Assembly (NCBI RefSeq): GCF_000265365.1
Contig: NC_018011.1
Coordinates: 1,922,001 to 1,986,000, forward strand
From: Alistipes finegoldii DSM 17242
Lineage (GTDB): Bacteria > Bacteroidota > Bacteroidia > Bacteroidales > Rikenellaceae
Direction of reading: 5' to 3'
Length of the DNA: 64,000 nt
Positions within the stretch are counted from its first letter, which is position 1; the number at the start of each line of letters is the position of its first letter. Below the pieces are notes generated by a model. It was not told the DNA's origin. It was given only the letters and a program-made list of their open reading frames with translations, and ran no database searches. Position numbers and translations under genes: made by a program. Shown in pieces: positions 16,162 to 24,058 of this stretch.

Positions 16162-16956
16162 TTAGATGGCATGAGTTCGGTATTGTACCGGGCTCATGTT
16201 GTTTAAGTATTTCTTTATCCGCTTGTTATTGTAGTAGTCGATATATTCTTCCAATTCTTTTCGGAAATGGTCTATGGATGAGAATTTTTGCAAATATAAT
16301 AATTCGGACTTCAATAATCCAAAGAAACTTTCCATAGCAGCGTTATCCAGACAGTTACCCTTGCGCGACATGCTCTGTGTAATACCTTTCTGTCTTAAAC
16401 GGAGCTGATACTGCTTCATCTGATACTGCCAGCCCTGGTCGGAATGCAAGACAATACCCGGAGAATCCGGTATTCTGGCAAACGCATCGTCCAGCATCTT
16501 CATGATCTGCATAAAGTTAGGGCGTTCAGCTATTTTATAGCTAATAATCTCCCGGTTATATAAGTCCATAATCGGCGATAGATATAACTTTACGCCGCAA
16601 ACCGAAAATTCCGTAAGGTCAGTAACCCACTTCTGATTCGGTTTTTCGGCTGCAAAGTCGCGTTGCAGAAGATTGGGCGCTATCCGTCCGATCTGTCCTT
16701 TGTATGAACAGTATTTACGGAGCCTGACCTGACTTTTTATCCCGCAAATATTCATCAGCTTAAGTACGGTTTTGTGATTTATCGCATATCCGATCTTATT
16801 CATTTCAACGGTAATGCGCCGATAACCATAACGCCCCTTATGTTCGTGATATAACCTTATAATACTCTCTTTTTCGCGAGCATATTTATCGGGTTGTTTT
16901 GATTTTCTGAAGTGATAATAAAATGTGCTTCGCGCCATCCCTGCGGCTTTGAGCAA
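16162..16956 (-). CDS. IS3-family transposase OrfB (DDE integrase domain)
   Basis: 264 aa from the TTG at 16956. The frame is open further upstream through AIEGLRPQCRLSVLLKAAGM, where family similarity already begins, so it is normally expressed as an OrfAB fusion after a -1 shift. It has the HTH_21-like segment KGRYGYRRITVEMNK (residues 40-54) and an rve catalytic core with Asp113 (WVTDLTEF), Asp173 (HSDQGWQY) and Glu209 (NAAMESFFG). All catalytic residues are intact. Confidence 0.93.
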   Translation of the reverse strand: MLKAAGMARSTFYYHFRKSKQPDKYAREKESIIRLYHEHKGRYGYRRITVEMNKIGYAINHKTVLKLMNICGIKSQVRLRKYCSYKGQIGRIAPNLLQRDFAAEKPNQKWVTDLTEFSVCGVKLYLSPIMDLYNREIISYKIAERPNFMQIMKMLDDAFARIPDSPGIVLHSDQGWQYQMKQYQLRLRQKGITQSMSRKGNCLDNAAMESFFGLLKSELLYLQKFSSIDHFRKELEEYIDYYNNKRIKKYLNNMSPVQYRTHAI

Positions 16957-16979
16957 TACTGAAAGCCGGCACTGCGGCC

Positions 16980-17504
16980 TTAGTCCTTCGATGGCTTGGG
17001 CTCTTTCCCGCTCTCGCGGACAATGCGCTCCTCGACTAAGGCCTGCAATTTTTTTAAGTAAGCATTCTCGGCACGAAGATACTCCAGTTCCTTAAGCAAC
17101 TCTTCGTGCGGAGTCGTTTTGAGTTTGACTTTTTTAGTCTTCGATTTACTCATGGCCGGCCTCCTTCTTTGCGGTTTACGCCGCAGGCCTTCAGCACCTT
17201 GGTTTTGATAGAGCCGCTCCCATTGACGAATAACAAAAGGGCCCGGAATGCCGAAATGCACTGCTGTCTCCAGCAAAGATAGATGATTTTGGTGCATATG
17301 CTTCAAAACTGACAACTTAAATTCTGCACTGTAGCTACCGTGGCGCAGCTTAAGGCCGGCAAGGCCATGGCGCTCGAATAATGTTACCCACAAGTGAACT
17401 TGCGAGCGGCCACAGCCCAAGTGACATCCGGCTTCCCTAACCGAAAGTCCGCCTTCGAGTACCAGTTTTACGGCCTTTAAACGAATCTCATAATTATATT
17501 TCAT
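16980..17504 (-). CDS. IS3-family transposase OrfA (helix-turn-helix)
   Basis: 174 aa from the ATG at 17504. The frame runs 8 codons further up to a TTG at 17528 inside the inverted repeat, but MKYNYEIRLKAVKLVLEGG is the expected start. It has two helix-turn-helix blocks (LSVREAGCHLGCGRSQVHLW and the LLETAVHFGIPGPFVIRQW region), then a basic stretch and a C-terminal leucine-zipper-like helix (HEELLKELEYLRAENAYLKKL). The A7 run near its end (plus-strand T7, 17049-17055) is the probable -1 frameshift site into OrfB. Confidence 0.9.
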   Translation of the reverse strand: MKYNYEIRLKAVKLVLEGGLSVREAGCHLGCGRSQVHLWVTLFERHGLAGLKLRHGSYSAEFKLSVLKHMHQNHLSLLETAVHFGIPGPFVIRQWERLYQNQGAEGLRRKPQRRRPAMSKSKTKKVKLKTTPHEELLKELEYLRAENAYLKKLQALVEERIVRESGKEPKPSKD

Positions 17505-17510
17505 AAAAAA

Positions 17511-17539
17511 CACCCCAAAAGTGTCCAACTTTTGGGGTG
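17511..17539. repeat. Perfect 12-bp inverted repeat at the IS right end
   Basis: CACCCCAAAAGT (17511-17522) is followed after five bases by its exact reverse complement ACTTTTGGGGTG (17528-17539). It overlaps the terminal repeat and lies directly upstream of orfA, so it can form a hairpin that may block impinging transcription into the transposase, a known safeguard in several IS families. The role is inference. Confidence 0.7.
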
Positions 17540-17560
17540 CAGTACAATGGGTGTCCGGAT

Positions 17561-17655
17561 TTTTGTCGTTTGTGCGGGTGAATCTGTCGTTTATGCGAAG
17601 GATTTGTCGTTTGTGTGAAAGGATTTGTCGTTCGGCGGAAAGATTCGTTGTCGTG
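17561..17655. repeat. Degenerate 20-21 base tandem repeat next to the IS
   Basis: Four copies of a unit beginning TGTCGTTTGTGCG start at 17564, 17585, 17605 and 17626 (period 21, 20, 21), separated by variable GGATT-like stretches. A further TTGTCGTGCGGGA occurs just after. The stretch 17542-17775 between the IS and the TIM-barrel lipoprotein gene contains no other gene. The repeat is too short and unspaced for a CRISPR array. Confidence 0.75.
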
Positions 17656-17775
17656 CGGGAGGAGTGCGGCGGATGGTTTGTCCGTTACTCCTGCCGGCGG
17701 GCGGAAACTTTGCCGGTTCGGAGACATTCCCTTGTCCCTTGTCCGTCCGTCGTCCGTCGTCCGGCTGCCGGGGAC

Positions 17776-18864
17776 CTATTGGCGGTTCAGCCTATGGGTG
17801 AAGGCCGGATAGACGAGGCCCGTGTAATTCGCTTTGGCGGATTCGATCGTGGCCGTCGTGCCGTCGTAGGTGTCCGTGAAGGAGACTTCGTAGAGGAAGC
17901 AGCCGCGGTAACGGTTGTTTTTCAGCAGTTCGTAATAGAACTCTCCCCAGTCGATCAGACCGCCGGTGTAAGGCTGCAAATGCTTGTCCAGCGTGCCCGA
18001 TTGCCCTTCGGCGCCGGGATTCTGCTGGATGTGCAGCGTGCCGAGGCGTGTGCCGAGCTTTCGGAGTATGGCGACGGCGTCGCCGTTTTTGGTGGGATTG
18101 ATATACGACCCGTTCAGCGGAATCAGGGCGTGGCCCGTATCGAGGCAGACGCGCACCTGCTCCAGCCCTTCGCCGCTGAGCAGGGCGAGCGTCGTTTCGG
18201 CATCGTAAGCGACGCTCCGGGGACAGTTTTCCACGCAGAGAATCGTGCTCAGGCCGTACGTCGAATTGCAGGAAGCGATGTGGGTCTGCAATTCCCGGAG
18301 CGATTTCCGGCTCTGGGCCTTGCGTGCCGCGAAGTCGCTTCCGGTGGTGAGTATCGTGCCGGTCGAGGGGTGGATTACGAAATGCTTGGGCGACATGTGT
18401 TTCATGGCGCTGTTTATCACGGTTCTGAGTTTTGCTACGGCCGTCGTGCGGGCCGCTTCGTCGGTCGCCGAGATGTCGTATGTCCCATAGGGCAGATGGA
18501 CGCCCCACAGGTTTGCCGCGGCGGAGCCGATTGCCGCTCCCGCCTCGGAAAACAGTGCGTCGAGTTTCGCGTCGGTCATTCCTTCGGCGAAGACGGTGGC
18601 GTCCTGCGCCATGATGTCGATGCACATGCCGGCCGCCGCGGCGCGTTTGCAGTTGGTCGTGTTGACCTGTTTGAGCGTAATCAGTTTGCCCGGTTTGAGC
18701 TGCAGCAGGGAGATGTCGTCGTTCGGGGCGCCCAACGCCGTCGTCGGTTCGACGACCGTGATGCTGCCGTTGCCCTCGCCCGCTCCCGGCTCCTTGTCGT
18801 CGGAGCCTCCGCAGTTGCAGAGGAGCGCGACGGCCAGCAGCGGAAGTATCCGCGTTTTTTTCAT
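17776..18864 (-). CDS. Xylose-isomerase-like TIM-barrel lipoprotein
   Basis: 362 aa. It begins MKKTRILPLLAVALLCNC with a lipobox ending at Cys18, then a Gly/Ser/Asp/Glu linker, so it is an exported, probably surface-anchored lipoprotein. The rest matches the AP-endonuclease-2/xylose-isomerase-like fold. Candidate metal-site strands are KHFVIHPSTG, ILCVENCPRS (Glu), VRVCLDTGHAL (Asp, His) and LGTLHIQQN (His). Such proteins act as sugar or inositol isomerases, epimerases or dehydratases, mostly in the cytoplasm; an exported lipoprotein version is less usual. It is the last gene of the leftward SusC/D operon, 78 bases after the preceding gene. Substrate unknown. Confidence 0.85.
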   Translation of the reverse strand: MKKTRILPLLAVALLCNCGGSDDKEPGAGEGNGSITVVEPTTALGAPNDDISLLQLKPGKLITLKQVNTTNCKRAAAAGMCIDIMAQDATVFAEGMTDAKLDALFSEAGAAIGSAAANLWGVHLPYGTYDISATDEAARTTAVAKLRTVINSAMKHMSPKHFVIHPSTGTILTTGSDFAARKAQSRKSLRELQTHIASCNSTYGLSTILCVENCPRSVAYDAETTLALLSGEGLEQVRVCLDTGHALIPLNGSYINPTKNGDAVAILRKLGTRLGTLHIQQNPGAEGQSGTLDKHLQPYTGGLIDWGEFYYELLKNNRYRGCFLYEVSFTDTYDGTTATIESAKANYTGLVYPAFTHRLNRQ

Positions 18865-18942
18865 TTTGCAGGAGGTTGATTGTAAACGATCGGCGGGCGG
18901 GGGATTGTCCCTCCGCCCGCCGGATCGTGTGAAAGTGTTCGT

Positions 18943-20646
18943 TTAGTTTTTCCTGACGACGATGTTGTCCAGACAGATACGGCCGTTGGCGCTGGTAGAT
19001 CCTGCACCTGTCGTATCCCAGCATATCTGGGTTTCCGCCGTCGCGCCTTCGATGGTTATCGAGAAATTGGACCATTTCTTCAAGGCCTCGTTTCCGTGTT
19101 TGGGGCAGTGCGCCGATGTGATATTGATCGACTTGCCGCCGCTTTCCGGAGCGATCGATGCGGCCGAACCGCTGCCTTCGACGACCACTTGCGCCGAAGC
19201 GATTGTTCCGGCATTCAGTACTTTGACGGGAATGTCGTGTTCCGATGCAAACCGGACGGCGTCGAATGTGACGGTGACGATCGATGCCGCGGTCAGTTTT
19301 GACAGTTTGGGCGTGGTCAGCACTCCGTAATACATATTCGAACCCGAAGCCGAATTGGAGAGACGGACATATCCCGGAAACTCATAACAGTATTTGATGC
19401 CCCAATCCGTTAGTCCCCGGTTTGCGAGATAGGCCGGTGCCGCATCCTTGTCGGAACTGATGTTTATGCCGAACGTCGTGTAACTTGCAGTAGCCGTGGC
19501 AGGTTCGGTGCCGTCGATGGCCGCAGGACTCGTGGATGCCAGTTTTCTGCCGCTGCTTGCCACTTTCCCCGTCTGGATCCAGTCGCCTCCGTATACCATC
19601 AGATCGAAATACTGTTCCAGAATGATCGACGGATCTTCGTTCTCGACGAGTTTCAGGCGATAGCGCGGAGTCTTGTCGGCGTTGGTGCAGTCGATCTCGA
19701 CGTCTATTTTGCAGGTCGATCCCGAAACATTGACCCAGAATTTATTTATATCAGCATCTTCGGTCTTGGCCGTCATTTGTCCGAGACTTTCCCGCACGTA
19801 GTATACGGCCGCCGGGTAGGTGTAGAACGGGACGGTCGCATAAACGCTGTTTACGGTTCCGATGCCGCCGTTGCCGCTGTAAGCGGTGAACCCGTAAGGC
19901 GTGTTCTCAATCAGGATGGTGATGTCGTCCGAGGCCTTGCAGGTGATCGCAGCGGTATAGATGCCGGATTCCGACTCTTTGAGTTCGTACAGGCTTCCGT
20001 CGGAAGTCCTTGCCCATACGCCCTCCGAAGTGTCGATCAGCTGGAACGGAAGCGTAAGCTCCTCCGAATCCTCCGAATCGGGCAGTTGGCCCTTGGCGTA
20101 TATGGTAAAGGTGTTTTTCGCTTCCGGATCGAATCCGCTCTTGGTGATTTTCAATACGTCGGCTCCGACTTCGGTCCATTGCGTCTCGTCGTTGAATTTG
20201 TAGGCATAGCCGATGGCGCCTTTGACGGCTTGCCATGTGACGACGACCTCGTCTGCGGATTCGCCTCTGGTGCATGACGGGGCCGGGGTCGGAAGCGTCG
20301 GGTCGATGTCGAAATCGACGGTGCGTTCGGCCGAGTCGGTCGTGTGTTCCTGATTGCCGACGGCATAGATGCGGAACGTATGCGAACCGCGCGAGAGTCG
20401 GGTCAGCTTCAGGGTTGTGGTCGCTGCGTCGATGGTCGTGTATTCGGTGGAGTTGTCCAAAGCATAGGCATAGCCTTCCGCTTTTGCGACGGCATCCCAT
20501 TTGAAAGAGGCTGTCGCCAACTCGGTCGTAACCGCAAGTTTTTTGGGGCTGACCAGTTCGATGCTCATGATTTCGTCGTCCGACGATTCGCACGAACTCA
20601 GGCCGAGCGCCAGAAGCAGGCAGGGGAATAATAATAACTTTTTCAT
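18943..20646 (-). CDS. Surface lipoprotein with two FN3-like modules and a C-terminal binding-like domain
   Basis: 567 aa. Signal peptide MKKLLLFPCLLLALGLSSC gives a lipobox Cys19 followed by an acidic ESSDDE stretch, a typical surface-export signal in Bacteroidota. Two related modules follow (about residues 28-115 and 116-205), each with a W(D/Q)AV...GYAY pattern, resembling fibronectin-III-like repeats. The last roughly 200 residues end in GRICLDNIVVRKN, common in beta-jelly-roll binding domains. No catalytic motif is seen. By position after SusC/SusD it probably captures the substrate as a SusE/F-like protein. Family not recognised precisely. Confidence 0.75.
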   Translation of the reverse strand: MKKLLLFPCLLLALGLSSCESSDDEIMSIELVSPKKLAVTTELATASFKWDAVAKAEGYAYALDNSTEYTTIDAATTTLKLTRLSRGSHTFRIYAVGNQEHTTDSAERTVDFDIDPTLPTPAPSCTRGESADEVVVTWQAVKGAIGYAYKFNDETQWTEVGADVLKITKSGFDPEAKNTFTIYAKGQLPDSEDSEELTLPFQLIDTSEGVWARTSDGSLYELKESESGIYTAAITCKASDDITILIENTPYGFTAYSGNGGIGTVNSVYATVPFYTYPAAVYYVRESLGQMTAKTEDADINKFWVNVSGSTCKIDVEIDCTNADKTPRYRLKLVENEDPSIILEQYFDLMVYGGDWIQTGKVASSGRKLASTSPAAIDGTEPATATASYTTFGINISSDKDAAPAYLANRGLTDWGIKYCYEFPGYVRLSNSASGSNMYYGVLTTPKLSKLTAASIVTVTFDAVRFASEHDIPVKVLNAGTIASAQVVVEGSGSAASIAPESGGKSINITSAHCPKHGNEALKKWSNFSITIEGATAETQICWDTTGAGSTSANGRICLDNIVVRKN

Positions 20647-20670
20647 ATAGGTTCGGTTCTTAGTCTGTTT

Positions 20671-22215
20671 TTAATAATCCAGATGATATATGCCGGGATG
20701 CGAATCGGGGTCGGTGAAGACCGTCTGTTCGTATTTGTTGCCGAAGCGGTCGATCGCCTCGACCTTTACGTCCGCAGCGGGATTCGTCAGCGTGTAATAG
20801 AACATGTGATCCGTGGACTTGTTGTAGCTGCTGCTGTTGTTCAGGATGCCGATGTGATAGGCCACCGTCCATGCGTCCTTGTCCGAATATTGGGTCATGG
20901 TGCCGGTTTTCGCGCCGTTTTCATAGACATTGACGGTCCAAGCGGGGTCCCAGTTCCAGATGTTCGCGACGATCTGGCCGGCGTTTTTCTTCGAGAAGTA
21001 GTACGAAGCGTCGCCGCCGCCGGTGAATTTGTCGGAACCGCGGTAGAGCCGGATCTGGAACTCTTCGTCGTGCTGCACCGATTTGTAGGTCCACTCCTTC
21101 ATCGCGGCCCCGTCGATGCGGTAGATGCCGAAGCCGATGGGCGTGCCTTCGGTGCAGACGGTCGAGCGCCACCATGCGCCGCAGGAGGTGCCCGTGATGT
21201 GCTCGAAGATCTCCTTGCCGTTCTTGGTGTGGATGTGGTTGATGTTCGAGTGGGTGTGGGCCGACATGATCGTTGCGTATTTGTACTGCGAGAGCAGCTC
21301 CAGCACTTCGTCGTAGTAGGCGTAATTGCTGTTGCGGAAGGGAATGTGAACGCACAGGATCACCATTTTATCCTTCGGAACATAGCTCAGGTCCTGCTTC
21401 AGCCATTCGTATTGCTCGGCGCTGAAACCGCCGGTGTAACCCGCGCTCTCCTGACATTCGTGGATGATGTTGTCCATCGATACGATATGCACGTCGCCGC
21501 GGTTGAACGAATAGTCCACCGGACCGAAGAAGCTTTCGTATTTCGCGCGGGCCTCCTTCTCGTTGGCCGTCGGGAATTCGTGGTCGTGGTTGCCGATGGT
21601 CGAGAATACGGGGATTCCCGTCTGTTCGGGCTGCAGGGCCACCACCATGTTGCTGTAGAGCGCCCATTTGTTGTTCACCAAGTCGCCGAGGTGGATGGCG
21701 TAGCACGGGATGTCGGCCGAGGAGGAATACTCCCGGATGTCCTTGGCCGCTTCGCGCTTGAACCGGACGGCGTGCGCCGCCTCGTTGATCTGGGGGTCGC
21801 CGATGCAGATCAGATCGAACCGGGTTTCGGGAGCGTCCAGCGCCGTCAGCGTGAAGTCGTAGCGGGCGGTTTCCGGTTTGAGTTTGGTGAAGAACTTGGG
21901 CAGTTTGTAGGTCTTGTGCATGTTGACCTTGTAGCCCGAAGGCAGGGAGTAGAAGACGAAGCCCGATTCCGCGTTGCGGGTCAGCACATACTGGCCCTCG
22001 GCGTCGGTCTGCGTGCAGGTGAAGCCGTCGCTGACGACAACCCCCGGAACGGGGTTGCCGTTTGCGCCCGTGACATATCCGTAGGTGTCGCCGCCGTCGG
22101 GAACGATCTCTCCGCCGTTTCCGCCGTTATTGTCATTGCCGTCGCTGTCCGAGCAGGCCGCGAAAACCGCGATCGAGCAGAAGAGAAGCAGCAGTCTGTA
22201 TAGCCGTTGTATCAT
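20671..22215 (-). CDS. Calcineurin-like metallophosphoesterase lipoprotein
   Basis: 514 aa from the ATG at 22215, chosen because MIQRLYRLLLLFCSIAVFAAC is a clear lipoprotein signal; the frame is open 15 codons further up. After a Gly/Asn linker comes a carboxypeptidase-regulatory-like domain (GYVTGANGNPVPGVVVSDG). The phosphoesterase domain then shows the ordered metal motifs ICIGDPQ, HLGDLVNN, TIGNHDHEF, ILCVHIPF and SAHTHSNINH, and a C-terminal beta domain follows. It probably hydrolyses phosphomono- or diesters outside the cytoplasm. It lies 19 bases after susD in the same operon. Confidence 0.9.
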   Translation of the reverse strand: MIQRLYRLLLLFCSIAVFAACSDSDGNDNNGGNGGEIVPDGGDTYGYVTGANGNPVPGVVVSDGFTCTQTDAEGQYVLTRNAESGFVFYSLPSGYKVNMHKTYKLPKFFTKLKPETARYDFTLTALDAPETRFDLICIGDPQINEAAHAVRFKREAAKDIREYSSSADIPCYAIHLGDLVNNKWALYSNMVVALQPEQTGIPVFSTIGNHDHEFPTANEKEARAKYESFFGPVDYSFNRGDVHIVSMDNIIHECQESAGYTGGFSAEQYEWLKQDLSYVPKDKMVILCVHIPFRNSNYAYYDEVLELLSQYKYATIMSAHTHSNINHIHTKNGKEIFEHITGTSCGAWWRSTVCTEGTPIGFGIYRIDGAAMKEWTYKSVQHDEEFQIRLYRGSDKFTGGGDASYYFSKKNAGQIVANIWNWDPAWTVNVYENGAKTGTMTQYSDKDAWTVAYHIGILNNSSSYNKSTDHMFYYTLTNPAADVKVEAIDRFGNKYEQTVFTDPDSHPGIYHLDY

Positions 22216-22234
22216 AGTGTGTTTGTTTTTATTG

Positions 22235-24046
22235 TTATTCCTCGATTGAATGGCCGGCATAACCGGGGTTCTGGGTTATCAGCGGATTGGCGATGCGCTC
22301 GTCCTCCGGAATGGGCCACAGGGCGTCTTTCATCGGGTCGTAGGACATCGTGATGAATCTGCGCAGGTTCATATCCTTGCCGTCGAACGTCTGGCCATTG
22401 TAAGTTACGTGCCAGTCGGAGTCGATCGTCGGTACGGCGTTCGATACCGAACCGTCGAGAGCCGGTGCGTAGAGCGTTCCGGAGATGACCGATTCGGCCA
22501 TATCCCAGCGGCGGATGTCGAACCAGCGGAAACCCTCATTGCAGAGTTCGACCATACGCTCGTAGCGCAGTGCCGAACGCAGGCCGTCGCGGCTGAGGTT
22601 TTCACTGAGACCGGGCATGTGTGCGCGGCTGCGGATCGTTTCGATGTCGGCTTTGGCGACGCTGAGGTCGCCGCCGTTCCACTCGATGTTGGCTTCGGCG
22701 CGGATCAGATAGAGCTCGGCCAGACGCATCAGCGGATAGCTCAGCACGCATACCGAGCTGGTGCCGAATGCATTGTTGTATTTGTACTCCTGAATGTCGA
22801 GGTATTTGCGCCACAAGTAACCGCACGGGCCTTTCGAACCGTTGGCGCCGTATTCCGATTTGCTGCCGTAGGCTTCCGAGTTTGCGACGTCTACGCCTTC
22901 TTCTTTGTCATTGTAGTTCTTGATGGTCTGGGCGGAAGGATTGGTCTCGAACTGCATGCCCAGTACGCGGGAACCCGGACGTACGCAGAAGAGATCGAGA
23001 CGCGGGTCGCGGTTCTTCCACGGATTCTGGTAATCGAACAGGGGCGATTCCACGATCGACTTGCCGTCCGTGCACTGGATGGCGTCGAGGAAAGCCTGCG
23101 TCGGGCTGAAGTAGGAGCAGCCGCCTGCGATACGCGGCGCCGCATAATAGCCGGCATTGTGCTGGTTGCTGGAGATTGCCGTATTGTACTGCAAGGCCCA
23201 AATCCATTCGTCGCTGTTCTTGTGACCGTTGATGCCGAACAGGTTGGAGGGAGTGGGTTCGCCCTTCGTGTGGTCTTCGCCGCAGTAGCGGATGTCGTAT
23301 GCCTGAAGGGAATATCCGCCCTCTTCGGCCAGCTTCAGCGCTTTGTCGGCATAATAGGCCGCCTCTTCGTAATATTTCCAGTTCAGACAGATGCGGGCTT
23401 TGAGTCCGTAGGCGCCTGCGCGTCCCAGACGTGCCGATCCGTAGCTGTTCTTGTTGTGGCGGATCGGCAGAAAGTCGAGCATTTCGTCCGCAAGATCTTC
23501 GTTGAGAATCCGTGAAATCACCTCCTCTTTCGGCGTGCGCGTGTAGGTGTCGCCCAATTTCAGGGTGTGGTCGATGTAGGGGATGTCGCCGTAAAGCTGG
23601 CAGCCCCAGTCGTAGAGGAAGGAGCGGACGAGCAGCAGCTCGGCTTTATACATATTGTACTCCTGCTCGCTCATCAGCTCGCGGACGTTGTCGATGCCGT
23701 CCAGTACGAGATTGGCGCGGGCTGCGGTTTTGTAGATTTGGGTGTAGACCTTAGTCACCCATGCGTTCGAAGGCGGGAGTTTCGACTGCTGCTGGTAGTT
23801 GTAGTTGGCGGCGTTGATACGCGATGCGCCGATGTCGGAAGCATTGTCCTGAATGCCGGGGAACGGCGTCGAGGATGCGTCGATCAGGGTAAGGCCCTTG
23901 TAGGTCGCGAAGACGCCCGCTTCCACCTCCGATTTCGTAGCCGGGAACGTGGACGCATTCGGACCGTTGAGATATGCTTTGTCGAGCGAGCAGCCCGTGA
24001 TGAAGAGACTGCAGAGCGCTATGCCGGTGATTATTTTGTTTTTCAT
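22235..24046 (-). CDS. SusD/RagB-family nutrient-binding outer membrane lipoprotein
   Basis: 603 aa. It has the lipoprotein signal MKNKIITGIALCSLFITGC and the SusD pattern: LNGPNAST near the start, helical TPR-like repeats (ARANLVLDGIDNVRELM, EAAYYADKALKLAEEGG), and the C-terminal LYLIRAEANIEWNGGD and RYERMVELCNEGFRWFDIRRW blocks typical of RagB/SusD. It forms the lid of the SusC transporter. It starts 12 bases after the susC stop. Ligand cannot be told from sequence. Confidence 0.96.
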   Translation of the reverse strand: MKNKIITGIALCSLFITGCSLDKAYLNGPNASTFPATKSEVEAGVFATYKGLTLIDASSTPFPGIQDNASDIGASRINAANYNYQQQSKLPPSNAWVTKVYTQIYKTAARANLVLDGIDNVRELMSEQEYNMYKAELLLVRSFLYDWGCQLYGDIPYIDHTLKLGDTYTRTPKEEVISRILNEDLADEMLDFLPIRHNKNSYGSARLGRAGAYGLKARICLNWKYYEEAAYYADKALKLAEEGGYSLQAYDIRYCGEDHTKGEPTPSNLFGINGHKNSDEWIWALQYNTAISSNQHNAGYYAAPRIAGGCSYFSPTQAFLDAIQCTDGKSIVESPLFDYQNPWKNRDPRLDLFCVRPGSRVLGMQFETNPSAQTIKNYNDKEEGVDVANSEAYGSKSEYGANGSKGPCGYLWRKYLDIQEYKYNNAFGTSSVCVLSYPLMRLAELYLIRAEANIEWNGGDLSVAKADIETIRSRAHMPGLSENLSRDGLRSALRYERMVELCNEGFRWFDIRRWDMAESVISGTLYAPALDGSVSNAVPTIDSDWHVTYNGQTFDGKDMNLRRFITMSYDPMKDALWPIPEDERIANPLITQNPGYAGHSIEE

Positions 24047-24058
24047 GGTTGTAATGCG

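Larger units (their letters stand above)
16129..17541 (-). mobile_element. IS3-family insertion sequence, IS150-like
   Basis: About 1.41 kb with two overlapping reading frames on the minus strand. Imperfect terminal inverted repeats are visible: TGCACCCCAAATATTGGAC at 16129-16147 and the reverse complement of 17523-17541, TGCACCCCAAAAGTTGGAC (17 of 19 match), ending in TG...CA as IS3 elements do. OrfA, OrfB with a full DDE triad, and an A7 slippery run for -1 frameshifting are all present, so the copy looks intact. No matching target duplication is seen: GAAG precedes the left end and GTAC follows the right end. It is inserted just downstream of rplQ in a non-coding spot. Confidence 0.92.

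Noticed and set aside
17561..17655. CRISPR array
   Set aside because: Units are contiguous 20-21 base tandem copies with no unique spacers and no cas genes.
17521..18879. 452-codon plus-strand frame
   Set aside because: It is antisense to the TIM-barrel lipoprotein, which has a signal peptide and fold motifs; the antisense frame has none.
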